A DNA stretch of 44,777 nt from Nitrososphaerales archaeon (GCA_030038365.1 JASHPA010000119.1:1-44777), one strand, 5' to 3'. Numbered from the stretch's first letter, positions 14,789 through 23,914 are shown. The notes: a model not told the origin generated them from the letters alone. Numbers and translations are program-made.

Positions 14789-15639
14789 CTTTGTACAACG
14801 TCTTCGGGGTAAAGATTGTCCAGGATTCTCTTGACCATCCCGAGTGCTTGGCATTCTCTTCTGGCGGCGTCCTCTACGCTGGGGGTGAAGCTGGACAGAT
14901 CTACAGGATCGACGTCTCAAGTAAGGAATGCGAGGAGATTGCAAATCTGGGCGCGTTCGTAGGTGGTGTCGCGCTGGACGGCAACGACGGCGTCTACGCA
15001 TGTGTCTCCAAAACGCGAAGCGTCACGAGGGTCAATCCAGACAGGACTGTGTCCGTCTTTTGCGACAAGGTCGGCCGGACTTCCTTCGAGACCCCCAACT
15101 TCTGCGTATTCCATCGGAAAGGCGACCTCTACCTTACTGATTCCGGCGACTATCGGCACGCTACGGGAAGGCTCGTCCGAATCCACAGCGATGGGACCTC
15201 CGAATCCCTGCTCGGCGACCACCTCAACTTTCCGAACGGTCTTGCTCTCTCGGCTGACAACAGGATCCTCTACATGATCGAAAGTACGTCCGCAAAGATA
15301 TCGAGGATGACGATAGAATCCGACGGCTCACTGAGCGCGCCTGAGACGTACGTCCAGGTGCAGGGTACCGTCCCGGACGGGATGGCCTTTGATAAGCTTG
15401 GGAACCTCTACGTGGGATGCTACACTCCCGATGTCATCCTGAAGGTAGACACCGACCGCAACGTCACGGTCTTGCTCGAGGACAAGACCAGCGAAGTCGT
15501 GAATAGGCCCACCAACGTCGCCTTCCATCCCGATTCCCGAAGGACAGACCTTTACTTTGCCAACCTCGGATGGTGGCACATCGGAAGTCTGGACATCGGC
15601 ACCCCAGGCCAACCTTTGAACTACCCCAAGATACGGTAG
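14785..15639 (+). CDS. SMP-30/gluconolactonase-like beta-propeller protein
   Basis: 284 residues forming a six-bladed propeller: HPECLAFSSGGVLYAGGEAG, FVGGVALDGNDGVYAC, LNFPNGLALSADNRILYMIES and VPDGMAFDKLGNLYVGC are successive blades. The metal-site Asn and Asp of the family fall in FPNGLALS and PDGMAFD. Such proteins hydrolyse sugar lactones. The ATG overlaps the end of the F420-dependent dehydrogenase gene by four bases, so translation is coupled and the two probably catalyse consecutive oxidation and ring opening. No signal peptide is present, so it is cytoplasmic, like its partner. Confidence 0.85.
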   Translation: MTLYNVFGVKIVQDSLDHPECLAFSSGGVLYAGGEAGQIYRIDVSSKECEEIANLGAFVGGVALDGNDGVYACVSKTRSVTRVNPDRTVSVFCDKVGRTSFETPNFCVFHRKGDLYLTDSGDYRHATGRLVRIHSDGTSESLLGDHLNFPNGLALSADNRILYMIESTSAKISRMTIESDGSLSAPETYVQVQGTVPDGMAFDKLGNLYVGCYTPDVILKVDTDRNVTVLLEDKTSEVVNRPTNVAFHPDSRRTDLYFANLGWWHIGSLDIGTPGQPLNYPKIR

Positions 15640-15671
15640 TGTGTTCGTTGGGCTCCTAGAACCTTACCCGT

Positions 15672-17291
15672 ATGGGCCGTAGTTTAATAGAACTGGTCAC
15701 AGAGTATCCCCGGCCAGTATCTTTGACTGAAAAGTCGAAGGTCTTCGTAAGGGACGCTACAGGTCTCGTCAGAGAGTTCAACGCCTGGGACAGTTTCGGC
15801 TTTCAGTTCGGAGGGATTGTAACAGTCGTCGGTCTCTCGACGCTCTTCATCACCTTCGCCTTCCTACTTGGTGCAAACATACTGATTTCCCTCCTCATCC
15901 TGCTCCCGTTCCTCATCTGCTACTATGTAGTCGAGTCGCAGCTCGCGGGCGCGATGCCGAGGTCAGGCGGGGACTATGTCTATACAAGCAGGATTTTGCA
16001 TCCGTCGCTGGGAATGGTCAGCGGCTGGATTCAGACCTTCCTGCTGATCCTCAATCCGGCAATCTTCTCGGGACTGATAGTGACGACGTACATCCCGGAT
16101 CTTCTCTCGGCCGTGGGGCTTTCGAGCATGACTTCTCCGTTCTTGTCAATCCCGGTCCAGTTTGTCTTGGACAACATAATAATCGCAATATGCATTGTAC
16201 TCGTAATCATCCCAATCAGGCAGTACGCGATAGTCCAGAGAGTACTGTTAGCCCTCGCGGTCTTGGGAGCGATACTCGTGCCGGTGGCTCTCTTGGCACT
16301 CGGACACGGAGGATTTGTGTCCTCATTCAACTCCAAGTCGCCAGTCTCGTATGACAGCGTGATATCGACTGCACAGTCTCATGGCTTCACGCAGTCTTTC
16401 AGCTGGCTGGATACAATACTCGCTATCCCTGGTCTGGGCTTCTTTTTGATTACTAACTGGCCTGCTCAGGTTGGTGGTGAACTCAAGAATCCCAGAAAAT
16501 CAATCTCCCTGGGGCTCTTCGTCGGTTTCATCTCTGCTTGGATCATCTTCTTCATCACGGCTGTGCTCTACTACAACGTCCTAGGGACGAACTTCGCAGG
16601 AAGCATTGCGTATCTTTCGACGAATGACGCTGCCGCAACGCCTTTTGGCGGGAGCATAGTGCTGACTTCGATTATCCAGTACATCTACGGGCTCAATGCT
16701 GTCACGCTCATAATTGCCATTAGTCTCATTGGTGCCTGCGTCCTAGTGATAGCTCAGTCGCTACTTCTCTCCACGAGGTTCGTCTTTGCCTGGGCCTTCG
16801 ACAGCGTCATTCCGCACAGATTCGCCGATGTAAGCCCGAAGACTGGGACGCCAATCTTTACGACGATTATCCTATGGGTTGTTGCAGAGGTAGTGCTGCT
16901 GGTGGAGCTTTTTGAGAGCAGCGCGGTCGGAGTCTACCTCAGCGCCGCGCTGGGTGTGGTGGCATTTCCGATTCTGGCGTGCATCGCAGCAATCCTCTTC
17001 CCGAAGCTGCGCAAGGCGATGTACGTCAGTTCGCCTCAGTTCACCAAGTATAGCCTTGGTGGTATACCCTTGCTCGTGGTTGCCGGAGTGATAGGGCTCA
17101 TAGGGTTTGGGCTTATCACGACGCTTACCGTAGCATATCCACAGGCCGGTTCTCCCGTCACCGCGGCCAACGCCAGTTTCATGGGAAGTATGTTCATATT
17201 GGGTGCTCTGATTTATTTCATCAGTCACACCTACAGGAAGCGGCATGGCGTGGACATCTCCCTCTCCTTCAAGGAAATCCCGCCCGAATAG
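15672..17291 (+). CDS. APC superfamily permease
   Basis: Up to 539 residues with about 12-14 hydrophobic segments and the APC helix-1 region (FNAWDSFGFQFGG) followed by a helix-2-like SQLAGAMPRSGGDYVY, typical of amino acid/polyamine/organocation transporters. Substrate class is not certain; APC members mostly move amino acids, but linkage to the dehydrogenase/lactonase pair raises organic or sugar acids as candidates. ATG at 15672 is the longest start, but a TTTAATAG element at 15683-15690 lies inside it and the in-frame TTG at 15723 (TEKSKVFVRD) fits better with a separate promoter. It follows the lactonase by 32 nt. Confidence 0.85.
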   Translation: MGRSLIELVTEYPRPVSLTEKSKVFVRDATGLVREFNAWDSFGFQFGGIVTVVGLSTLFITFAFLLGANILISLLILLPFLICYYVVESQLAGAMPRSGGDYVYTSRILHPSLGMVSGWIQTFLLILNPAIFSGLIVTTYIPDLLSAVGLSSMTSPFLSIPVQFVLDNIIIAICIVLVIIPIRQYAIVQRVLLALAVLGAILVPVALLALGHGGFVSSFNSKSPVSYDSVISTAQSHGFTQSFSWLDTILAIPGLGFFLITNWPAQVGGELKNPRKSISLGLFVGFISAWIIFFITAVLYYNVLGTNFAGSIAYLSTNDAAATPFGGSIVLTSIIQYIYGLNAVTLIIAISLIGACVLVIAQSLLLSTRFVFAWAFDSVIPHRFADVSPKTGTPIFTTIILWVVAEVVLLVELFESSAVGVYLSAALGVVAFPILACIAAILFPKLRKAMYVSSPQFTKYSLGGIPLLVVAGVIGLIGFGLITTLTVAYPQAGSPVTAANASFMGSMFILGALIYFISHTYRKRHGVDISLSFKEIPPE

Positions 17292-17349
17292 TCGCAGCCT
17301 GAGCTCATCTCAGATGGGTATCCCTTCAACAATGCCCTCTTCCCTTATC

Positions 17350-18315
17350 CTAGTCACGGCACGGAGTCTGGAGTAGCCCTACCACCTTGGTCTCGCACTC
17401 GAGGGAAGCGCCTGCCTCCAGAGCCGAATACTCTCCCTTTTCCACCGCTTGATCGAGGGCGCTCGGATAACCAGTCCATGCCTCGATGGCTGCACAGTAA
17501 AGACCCCCTCCAGCCTCCATAGACAAGCCAGAGCCAGATGGCTTTGAAGACCGAAGTGGGGAAAACCAGCCCAATCCCCGTCCCGCTGGCCGTCTCCGTC
17601 ACCGACAGCCATCCCTCCCTCAACTTGGTCGCGTAGTGCATGTCGATGGTCCCGCTTCGCTCTGTCCCTACAATCCTCATGTCTACCTGCCGTCCGTCGC
17701 GAGACTTCGTACGGCCACGTATACACCATGCCTCTCTCGCCCAGCCTACTGTCGGGTGACGATTCGTCGATCAAGACCTCTGACTCTGGAATGTCGATTC
17801 TGGAGGTTTGGGACACCGATATCCCAGGATGAGTGCCCCAAAGGAAATCGACCCTCTCGGTCCCGACGTTGGTTACCCGGTGCCGATTCTCGAGGATGCC
17901 AACCCCATCCCTTAGAGTGACCCAACGCTCCACAAGGATAGGAGATATGATTGCCGGCCTCTGCATATGGACGACTACCTCGTTCGAGCTTTCCTTCTCG
18001 ATGGAATAGTCAAGGCAACGACCAGAGTTCTCCGAGATACGGATAATCCTCACCCTTGTATCTGCAAGGCGTGCCCGTGGGGATGCATTCATCGGTTCCG
18101 CCATGCCACCAGTTGTCGACATTGGCACCGAACACGGGTTGACGAATCTCTACTCGGGGATTATGATACAGCATGTCCCTTCCCGCCTCCTTGAGCACGA
18201 ATTCGAAGACCTTCGCTCCGTAACCAGGAAGGATCGTCGCGCGGAGCTTGTCGTTCTCCATTATCAGTGCGTCAAAGCCTCTGTAGCTCCAGTCAGTGCT
18301 GATTCGGCACGTCAT
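17350..18315 (-). pseudogene. DUF4432 / mutarotase-like gene broken by three frameshifts
   Basis: Homologous to the intact gene at 3524-4522. From the ATG at 18315 the frame reads TDWSYRGFDALIMEN through YPYLGELWSLP and stops at a TGA near 18008. The protein resumes one frame over with YSIEKESSNEVVVHMQ and WVTLRDGVGILENRHRV, ending in MVYTWPYEVSR near 17703. It changes frame again for GTERSGTIDMHYATKLREGW to WLWLVYGGWRG, and again at a GGGGG run near 17503-17508 for LYCAAIEAWTGYPSALDQ to the TAG at 17350. Three single-base indels in 966 bases imply a decayed gene or sequencing errors. It is divergent from the glucarate-dehydratase-like gene. Confidence 0.8.
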
Positions 18316-18381
18316 CGATAACGCGCTACCGCCTGACGCTACGTGTATCCAACATTATTCCTTACGCGTCCGGGTCGTTAC

Positions 18382-18387
18382 TTATAT
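18382..18387 (+). promoter_or_regulatory. TATA box of the glucarate-dehydratase-like gene
   Basis: TTATAT is centred 26 nt upstream of the GTG at 18411. That GTG overlaps an out-of-frame ATG (ATGTGA), and the spacing supports leaderless initiation at the GTG. Confidence 0.6.
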
Positions 18388-18410
18388 CCCATGGCCCCCG
18401 TGCGCTTCAT

Positions 18411-19613
18411 GTGAAGATTACAGACATCAAGGCTACTCCGGTCACGATACCCATGGAAGCCCCCCTGCGATGGAGTATGGGCATCGAGACGGGAACTACA
18501 CGCACCATTGTTGAGGTCCACACCGATGAGGGAATAGTGGGAATAGGAGAAACGTACGGCGGAGATTCGACGGCCTCCGTCGTGACGAACCAATGCAAGG
18601 CGATAATGAAAGGTCTGGACCCCATGGAGATGGGCAAGATAATCGCCAGGTTCGGGCCATACTTCGAGATTCCTTACGAGACCAGCATCCCGCCGCACGC
18701 CTTCGCCGGGGTGGAGATGGCCTGCTGGGACGCGCTCGGCAAGAAGCTTGACCGGCCGGTCGCGAGCCTCCTTGGAGGGATGCAGAGGTCAGAGATTGAC
18801 TTCATATCATACCTCTTCTACAGGTACGAAGGCAAGAAGGGCATACCTCCGATAGACTCTCCGAAATCGATGCTGAAGTATCATCAGCGGCTGGATGACG
18901 AAGGAGGTAAGTTCCTCGGCGCCAAGATCAAGGGAGGCGTCTTCCCGCCGGAGGATGAGCTCGAGACGGTGAAGCTCTTCAGGGAGACCTACGGGAACCG
19001 CTTCCTGCTGCGGTTCGACCCGAACGCCGCATGGTCGGTCGAAACCTCCATCCGGATGTTGAAACAAATGGAACAATACAATCTCGAGTTCGTCGAGGAT
19101 CCGACGCAGTACATCGAGGGCATGGCACGGGTGAGGAAGGAAGTCTCCATACCCTTCTCGACCAACATGTGCGTGATATGGTTCAACCAAATCGTCCCGG
19201 CCGTCCGCCTCGGCGCGATAGACATGATACAGGAGGACCTTCACTTCTGGGGAGGCCTTGCTCTCAACCGAAAACTCGTGGGTGTAGCAGAGACGATGCA
19301 GCTGGGGCTCGCGATCCACTCCGATCGAGAGCTCGGTATCTCGACCGCCGCGGTCCTCCACTTCGTCTCAGCGCATACTTACCTCACCCACCCGATTGAC
19401 TCACACTACCACCACCAGCTCGATGATATCATCACAGAGCCCTTCCAGTACAAGAACGGGAGGATGAAGGTACCGAAAGGTCCCGGCCTGGGAGTAGAGA
19501 TAGACAGGAAGAAACTCGAGAAATATCACAAGGCATACAGAGAACAGGGAGACGTCAACGAATTCTACGACGCCCGACGTCCTAACTGGGTCCCGACGAT
19601 GCCCCAGTTCTAA
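18411..19613 (+). CDS. Enolase-superfamily sugar-acid dehydratase, glucarate-dehydratase-like
   Basis: 400 residues of the mandelate racemase/enolase superfamily with the glucarate dehydratase pattern: general-base K-x-K in AKIKGGVF, metal ligands Asp in LRFDPNAAWS, Glu in VEDPT and Asn in FSTNMCV, and the His in AIHSDRELGIS. The third ligand Asn and the neighbouring LHFWGG are features of GlucD rather than mandelate racemase. Expected reaction: dehydration of an aldarate or aldonate to a 2-keto-3-deoxy acid with Mg2+. Exact substrate is uncertain. GTG at 18411 follows a TATA box. It is divergent from the broken mutarotase-like gene and precedes an HTH_10 regulator. Confidence 0.85.
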   Translation: MKITDIKATPVTIPMEAPLRWSMGIETGTTRTIVEVHTDEGIVGIGETYGGDSTASVVTNQCKAIMKGLDPMEMGKIIARFGPYFEIPYETSIPPHAFAGVEMACWDALGKKLDRPVASLLGGMQRSEIDFISYLFYRYEGKKGIPPIDSPKSMLKYHQRLDDEGGKFLGAKIKGGVFPPEDELETVKLFRETYGNRFLLRFDPNAAWSVETSIRMLKQMEQYNLEFVEDPTQYIEGMARVRKEVSIPFSTNMCVIWFNQIVPAVRLGAIDMIQEDLHFWGGLALNRKLVGVAETMQLGLAIHSDRELGISTAAVLHFVSAHTYLTHPIDSHYHHQLDDIITEPFQYKNGRMKVPKGPGLGVEIDRKKLEKYHKAYREQGDVNEFYDARRPNWVPTMPQF

Positions 19614-19642
19614 ATCGGCACCCCCGAGTCGCCTGACAAGCC

Positions 19643-19648
19643 TTATAG
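19643..19648 (+). promoter_or_regulatory. TATA box of the HTH_10 regulator
   Basis: TTATAG is centred about 26 nt before the ATG at 19671, giving a leaderless mRNA separate from that of the upstream dehydratase. Confidence 0.55.
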
Positions 19649-19670
19649 CCTCGGAAGGGAAATAATCCCT

Positions 19671-20372
19671 ATGCGCCGTGCGGGCCTACAGGTGGTCACG
19701 GCTACGGTAGCCCACGAGGACGACTGGACGGTCTGCACAGGTGACTCCGACCAGCGGGACATGACCATCTCGAACGTGAGCTACTCCACCCTATCACCGC
19801 TATACGATCAGGAGACCATAGTCGTAAGAAGCACAGCCAAAGACAGGTACACTCATCTGCTGAAAAGCCTCAGGAAGAACCCGAGAATCAGGAGTGCCGA
19901 GACGCTCTGCTCATCAGAAGTCCGCCGGACCAACTACTTCCTTCTCTCTGTGACGGCAAGAAGTGACGCGAGCATATTCAGCATGATCGACAAGTTCCGC
20001 GGCATACCGACACGGGTGAGATACTCCGAGGGCTTGGAGTACTGGCAGTTCCTGTGCCGCCGCAAGTACACGGAGCAGGTCGTCGCGAACATCAGGGCGA
20101 TGACTAGGGTCAGGAAGCTCGAGGTGGATGACGTGTCGCCATCGATTCTCGAAAGCCTCTCGACGGACGAGGCCCTCCTCTCGCCGCAGGAGCTCAACAC
20201 CACCATGACCGCCTACAAGATTGGTTACTTCGACTATCCCCGCAGGGCGAACCTAACCGACCTGGCCCGTAATCTCGAACTGAGCAAAGGCACGGTCCAC
20301 GAGTATCTCAGGAAGGGGATGTTGAAGGTCGTCCGCAGGGAGTTCGGCTTCCCGTCGGACCAACAATCGTAA
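19671..20372 (+). CDS. HTH_10 (bacterioopsin activator-type) transcription regulator
   Basis: 233 residues. The C-terminal part (LSPQELNTTMTAYKIGYF, then NLTDLARNLELSKGTVHEYL) is the HTH_10 DNA-binding domain found almost only in archaea. The N-terminal 150 residues are a variable sensing region without recognised ligand motif; two cysteines (about 19 and 78) are present but do not form an obvious metal site. Position between the dehydratase and the aminotransferase suggests it controls one or both. ATG at 19671 is preceded by its own TATA box. Confidence 0.82.
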   Translation: MRRAGLQVVTATVAHEDDWTVCTGDSDQRDMTISNVSYSTLSPLYDQETIVVRSTAKDRYTHLLKSLRKNPRIRSAETLCSSEVRRTNYFLLSVTARSDASIFSMIDKFRGIPTRVRYSEGLEYWQFLCRRKYTEQVVANIRAMTRVRKLEVDDVSPSILESLSTDEALLSPQELNTTMTAYKIGYFDYPRRANLTDLARNLELSKGTVHEYLRKGMLKVVRREFGFPSDQQS

Positions 20373-20398
20373 TGCCAAATTCCTTATGAGTAAGGGTC

Positions 20399-20410
20399 TG
20401 TTTTTATTAT
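20399..20410 (+). promoter_or_regulatory. TATA element deciding the aminotransferase start
   Basis: The run from TGTTTTTATTATC is centred about 29 nt before the ATG at 20434. It therefore lies inside the longer frame that begins at 20386, and favours the shorter protein. Confidence 0.5.
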
Positions 20411-20433
20411 CGAGACCGAGGACGCGAGCCCGG

Positions 20434-21735
20434 ATGAAGAATTCAGAAAGACTCTACAAGAAGTACTCGGAGGTATCCCCCGGAGGCGTCCAGTCCAACT
20501 ACAGATTCGAGCAGCCCCATCCCATTTACTACAAGCGTGCCGCTGGTTCGAAGCTCTGGGACATCGACGACAAGGAATATCTTGATTTTCTCATCGGCTA
20601 CGGGAGCATAGTACTGGGTCACGCCGACCCGCGAGTCAGGCGGGCGGTGATCGATGCTCTTGACGCGGGTATGACTTCCGGGGTTGAGACGGAACTCGAT
20701 TTCAAGCTAGTCGACACGCTCTGCAAGATGGTACCTTCAGCGGAGATGGCCAGGGTATGCAATTCCGGAACGGAGGCTGTCATGCATGCCCTCATGATTG
20801 CAAGAGGCTACACGGGCAAGGACAAGATTGCCAAGGCGGAGGGAGGATACCACGGCTGGTACGATCCCGTGCTCGTCAGCTATCATCCGGGTTTCAAGGA
20901 GGCAGGGCCGGAGAAGAATCCGCTGCCGATTCCCGCCTCATCTGGACTAGATCATGCGGCGCTCGGATCGTCCGTCATATTCCCGTACAATGACGCGGAA
21001 AGTGCACGCAGGATAATCACGAAAAACAAAGACGAGATTGCAGCGGTGATGATTGAGCCCATCTGCTTCAACACAGGAGCGCTTATGCCAAAGAAAGGGT
21101 TTCTCGAGGAGCTCAGGGAGATAACCTCCGAGCTGGGTATACCCCTGATCTTCGACGAGGTGATCACAGGCTTCAGGATAGCCCCAGGAGGGGCACAGCA
21201 ATATTTCAACATCAAACCCGACTTGTCTATCTTCGGCAAGGCGATAGCCAACGGCTACCCGGTAAGCGCGATTGCAGGCAGGGAGGACCTAATCAACGTC
21301 TCGAAGCCCGGCGGCAAGGTAGCCTACGCAGGTACCTACAACGGGAACCAGATCTGCGCTGCTGCCTCATCCGCCACGCTCGATGTCCTGAAGAGCGGAT
21401 CCATCCAAAAGTCTCTCGCCCGCAACACGGAGTTCTTGCGCAAGAAGGTGGAGAGACTAGGTGAGGGTCGAAAGTACGGGATCCACTTCCAGGGAGTCGG
21501 TGGGAAGTTCCAGATATTCTTCTCCGACCGCGTAATCACGAACTACCGTGAGACGATGGCCGTCAATGCGAAGATGTACGCGGCGTTCAGGAAGTACATG
21601 CTCGACAACGGGGTACTCTTCCACTATCACGAACTCTTCCATCACGGGATTACCAATGCACACACGAAGGAGGACCTTGCGGGCTTTGTTGACAGGTTCG
21701 GAAAGTTCCTCGACGCCTACGATCGCAAGAACTAG
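20434..21735 (+). CDS. Class III PLP aminotransferase, glutamate-1-semialdehyde aminomutase-like
   Basis: 433 residues. SPGGVQSNYRF at the N-terminus is characteristic of glutamate-1-semialdehyde 2,1-aminomutase-like proteins. CNSGTEAVMHALMIAR binds PLP phosphate, IFDEVITGFR holds the Asp contacting the pyridine nitrogen, and FGKAIANGYP contains the Schiff-base Lys. Because a haem role is not supported by neighbours, it may instead be an omega-amino-acid or amino-sugar aminotransferase of the same branch. The start is set by the promoter at 20399-20410; an upstream in-frame ATG at 20386 would add 16 residues. It overlaps the convergent dehydratase gene by four bases (CTAG). Confidence 0.82.
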   Translation: MKNSERLYKKYSEVSPGGVQSNYRFEQPHPIYYKRAAGSKLWDIDDKEYLDFLIGYGSIVLGHADPRVRRAVIDALDAGMTSGVETELDFKLVDTLCKMVPSAEMARVCNSGTEAVMHALMIARGYTGKDKIAKAEGGYHGWYDPVLVSYHPGFKEAGPEKNPLPIPASSGLDHAALGSSVIFPYNDAESARRIITKNKDEIAAVMIEPICFNTGALMPKKGFLEELREITSELGIPLIFDEVITGFRIAPGGAQQYFNIKPDLSIFGKAIANGYPVSAIAGREDLINVSKPGGKVAYAGTYNGNQICAAASSATLDVLKSGSIQKSLARNTEFLRKKVERLGEGRKYGIHFQGVGGKFQIFFSDRVITNYRETMAVNAKMYAAFRKYMLDNGVLFHYHELFHHGITNAHTKEDLAGFVDRFGKFLDAYDRKN

Positions 21736-22571
21736 ATTCGGGCCGGCGGGCGCAGCCCTGTCATACCGAAGAAGGCCTTCACTTGGTCTATGCTCGGCTG
21801 GCCCTTGAACGCGGCGCCCAGGTCAGGCCTGCAATAGACCCACGAGGAGCCTAGCTTGACAGAAAGCAGCCTGCCGAGGATGGACTCGCTGCCCACGTTC
21901 ATCAGATTGAAGGGAATGGTGGACGCGGTCTTCAGCGCGACGGCAGTGTCGATGAAGGGAACCAGGTCTCCGGCGTCAAACGTAAGAGATACGATTTTTC
22001 CGAGGTCAGCCCCTCTCCTCTGCATCGCTGAGATGATCATGGCTCCCTGTCTTCTGTCTATCACGGTCTGAGTGTGGCAGGAGAAGACCATCTCTGCGCC
22101 GATGCTCTTCGCGCTGCGAGCCATCTCCTTCTGTTTCGCCACGAATCGCCTGTCCTTTGAAAGCTCTGCCGGCGGTGAGCCTGACTCTGCATATTTTCTC
22201 TCCTCCCGGCTGAGATATCGCGGTTTGACTTTTTGGTGCGCCTCATCGAACATGTCGAGTTCGCAGTCGATAGCTGCCGCGCCAGCGTCCAAGGCCTTCA
22301 CCAGCCTAAGGGCCCTCTCTTCCTCGGTCACCGGAGGACAATCACGATATCCATAGAATACCATGAAGCTCGGCCGCCTGTTGGTCGCTAGGCAAGGGCG
22401 ATTGGTCGAAGCGAATATCTCTCCGAAGGTCTTCTCCTCCAGCATCGCAAGGTTCACCTCGAACGCGTCTACCTTTTCCTCGTATGCGTCGATGAGCCCA
22501 ATCGTCTTCTTTGGCGATGCCTCGCTCACTACCAGGCAGATGAACGGTCTCTTCAGGGATGTCAGCTTCAT
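21732..22571 (-). CDS. aroD: Type I 3-dehydroquinate dehydratase family protein
   Basis: 279 residues. The Schiff-base chemistry residues of class I dehydroquinases are placed as expected: Glu in DCELDM, His in VFSCHTQT, Lys in GADLGKIVS, Arg in LGRLLSV and Gln in KGQPSIDQ. In the shikimate pathway this enzyme dehydrates 3-dehydroquinate. Compared with usual 220-250-residue enzymes it has an extra charged segment after the Glu (about residues 110-150, HQKVKPRYLSREERKYAES). No other shikimate gene is nearby, so a catabolic or side reaction is possible. ATG at 22571; convergent with the aminotransferase. Confidence 0.7.
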   Translation of the reverse strand: MKLTSLKRPFICLVVSEASPKKTIGLIDAYEEKVDAFEVNLAMLEEKTFGEIFASTNRPCLATNRRPSFMVFYGYRDCPPVTEEERALRLVKALDAGAAAIDCELDMFDEAHQKVKPRYLSREERKYAESGSPPAELSKDRRFVAKQKEMARSAKSIGAEMVFSCHTQTVIDRRQGAMIISAMQRRGADLGKIVSLTFDAGDLVPFIDTAVALKTASTIPFNLMNVGSESILGRLLSVKLGSSWVYCRPDLGAAFKGQPSIDQVKAFFGMTGLRPPARI

Positions 22572-22679
22572 CCGCCTGCTCGAGAAGCCACGGTCGTCTT
22601 ATAGATTGGGCGTCCTGCCAGTCCAGTCTTCGGAATCAGCCGGATAGCTTAATACGCACGGGAAGCTCCAAAGCCGCGA

Positions 22680-23066
22680 TTGAGATTGAATATGAACAAG
22701 CTCACCCCTGAAGAGGAGGAGGTCATAGTCCACAAGGGAACTGAGATGCCCTTCTCGGGCGAATACGAGCACAACTTCAAGGCTGGCATCTACGTCTGCC
22801 GGAGATGCGAGACACCGCTGTATCGTTCCGAGGACAAGTTCGACGCCGGATGCGGGTGGCCGTCGTTTGACGACGAGATTCCAGGGGCCGTGAAGAGGGT
22901 CAGGGATGCGGACGGATACCGCACCGAGATACAGTGCGCGGCCTGTGGAGCACACCTAGGCCACGTCTTCATTGGGGAGGGTTTCACCCGGAAGAACACA
23001 AGGCACTGCGCCAACTCCATATCGCTCAAGTTCGTCCCGAAGGCCGTGGCGACCGAACCAGCCTGA
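22680..23066 (+). CDS. msrB: Peptide-methionine (R)-S-oxide reductase MsrB
   Basis: 128 residues with the complete MsrB signature: zinc sites CRRC and CAAC, GCGWPSF, HLGHVF and the catalytic Cys in RHCANSISL. It repairs methionine-R-sulfoxide in proteins. A CTTAATACG element at 22647-22655 is about 29 nt upstream of the TTG at 22680, while the ATG at 22692 is four codons further; the family match begins after either. It is divergent from the dehydroquinase gene and converges with the LLM gene with a one-base gap. Confidence 0.93.
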   Translation: MRLNMNKLTPEEEEVIVHKGTEMPFSGEYEHNFKAGIYVCRRCETPLYRSEDKFDAGCGWPSFDDEIPGAVKRVRDADGYRTEIQCAACGAHLGHVFIGEGFTRKNTRHCANSISLKFVPKAVATEPA

Positions 23067-23067
23067 T

Positions 23068-23910
23068 TCACGCCAGCCTGCTCAACCTTTCTACGACGGA
23101 ACTCTTGTATCCCTCGTCTCCCGACACGTAGGGATAAATGATTGGGAGGTCAATACCTGCCCCCACGAACTTTTCCAGCATCACGATGACCTCTTCGTCA
23201 GATGGGTTCGCCAACGATATCTCCAGAAGCTCATCGGGAATCGAGAATCCGTAGTGGAGCTTCCGGATGACATTTGAGACTCCAATCTGTTCGAACATCG
23301 CGTGGTACTGGGGAATCCGGTCATACATCCTGATTTCATCGACCAGCATCTTCCTCGCGGCGGTGTCCTTCTCCGCGAAGAACAGCTTGATGTAGCATCC
23401 GAGCGTAAACTTCCTGCTGCTTCCCTTCGGCCATATGCTGTTCACGAAGCTCGGAGGACAGAAGTTGAGTACGGCACCATCGGCATGTTGTCTTGCCACC
23501 GCCAGTATCCTCTCTCTCAGGGCGGCGAAGAATATGGGAGGAACCATCCGTCCGGGATAGGTCTCACGGAGTTTCGACGCAAGGCTCACCAGCCCTCGCA
23601 CGGCAGGGCCGCCTGTTCCAGAGCCTGTGCCTACTCCTAGGATTAATCTTCCTCCGGACCCTTCGCTCAGGGTATTGACTCTGGCGAGCAGCGTCTCAAC
23701 CCCATAATCTTGCGACCTGATCACACCTGTAGCTACGCGGAGGCGCCGGGTCTTCCCCAGCGCGATCCCGCACATATCGAGGGCGTCGAAGGCCTTCCCG
23801 ACTGATGGGAACCAGACAGAATCGACGCCGGTGTCGTCAATCAGGGAGACGAACCTGCTCATCAATTCAGGTCCAAAGACGGTGGCGCGTAGGGCCATCC
23901 CTACCCTCAT
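23068..23910 (-). CDS. Short LLM-class (F420/flavin) oxidoreductase
   Basis: 280 residues, shorter than the usual 330. VDSVWFPSVGKAFDAL, LRVATGVIRSQDYG, LGVGTGSGTGG and IFFAALRERILAVARQHADG mark it as a luciferase-like barrel close to the methylenetetrahydromethanopterin reductase branch. The segment normally involved in the barrel's C-terminal helices is compact. Cofactor is probably F420 given the lineage; substrate is unknown. It starts four bases after the end of the unknown gene at 23915 on the same strand, so they form an operon. Confidence 0.75.
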   Translation of the reverse strand: MRVGMALRATVFGPELMSRFVSLIDDTGVDSVWFPSVGKAFDALDMCGIALGKTRRLRVATGVIRSQDYGVETLLARVNTLSEGSGGRLILGVGTGSGTGGPAVRGLVSLASKLRETYPGRMVPPIFFAALRERILAVARQHADGAVLNFCPPSFVNSIWPKGSSRKFTLGCYIKLFFAEKDTAARKMLVDEIRMYDRIPQYHAMFEQIGVSNVIRKLHYGFSIPDELLEISLANPSDEEVIVMLEKFVGAGIDLPIIYPYVSGDEGYKSSVVERLSRLA

Positions 23911-23914
23911 GCAG

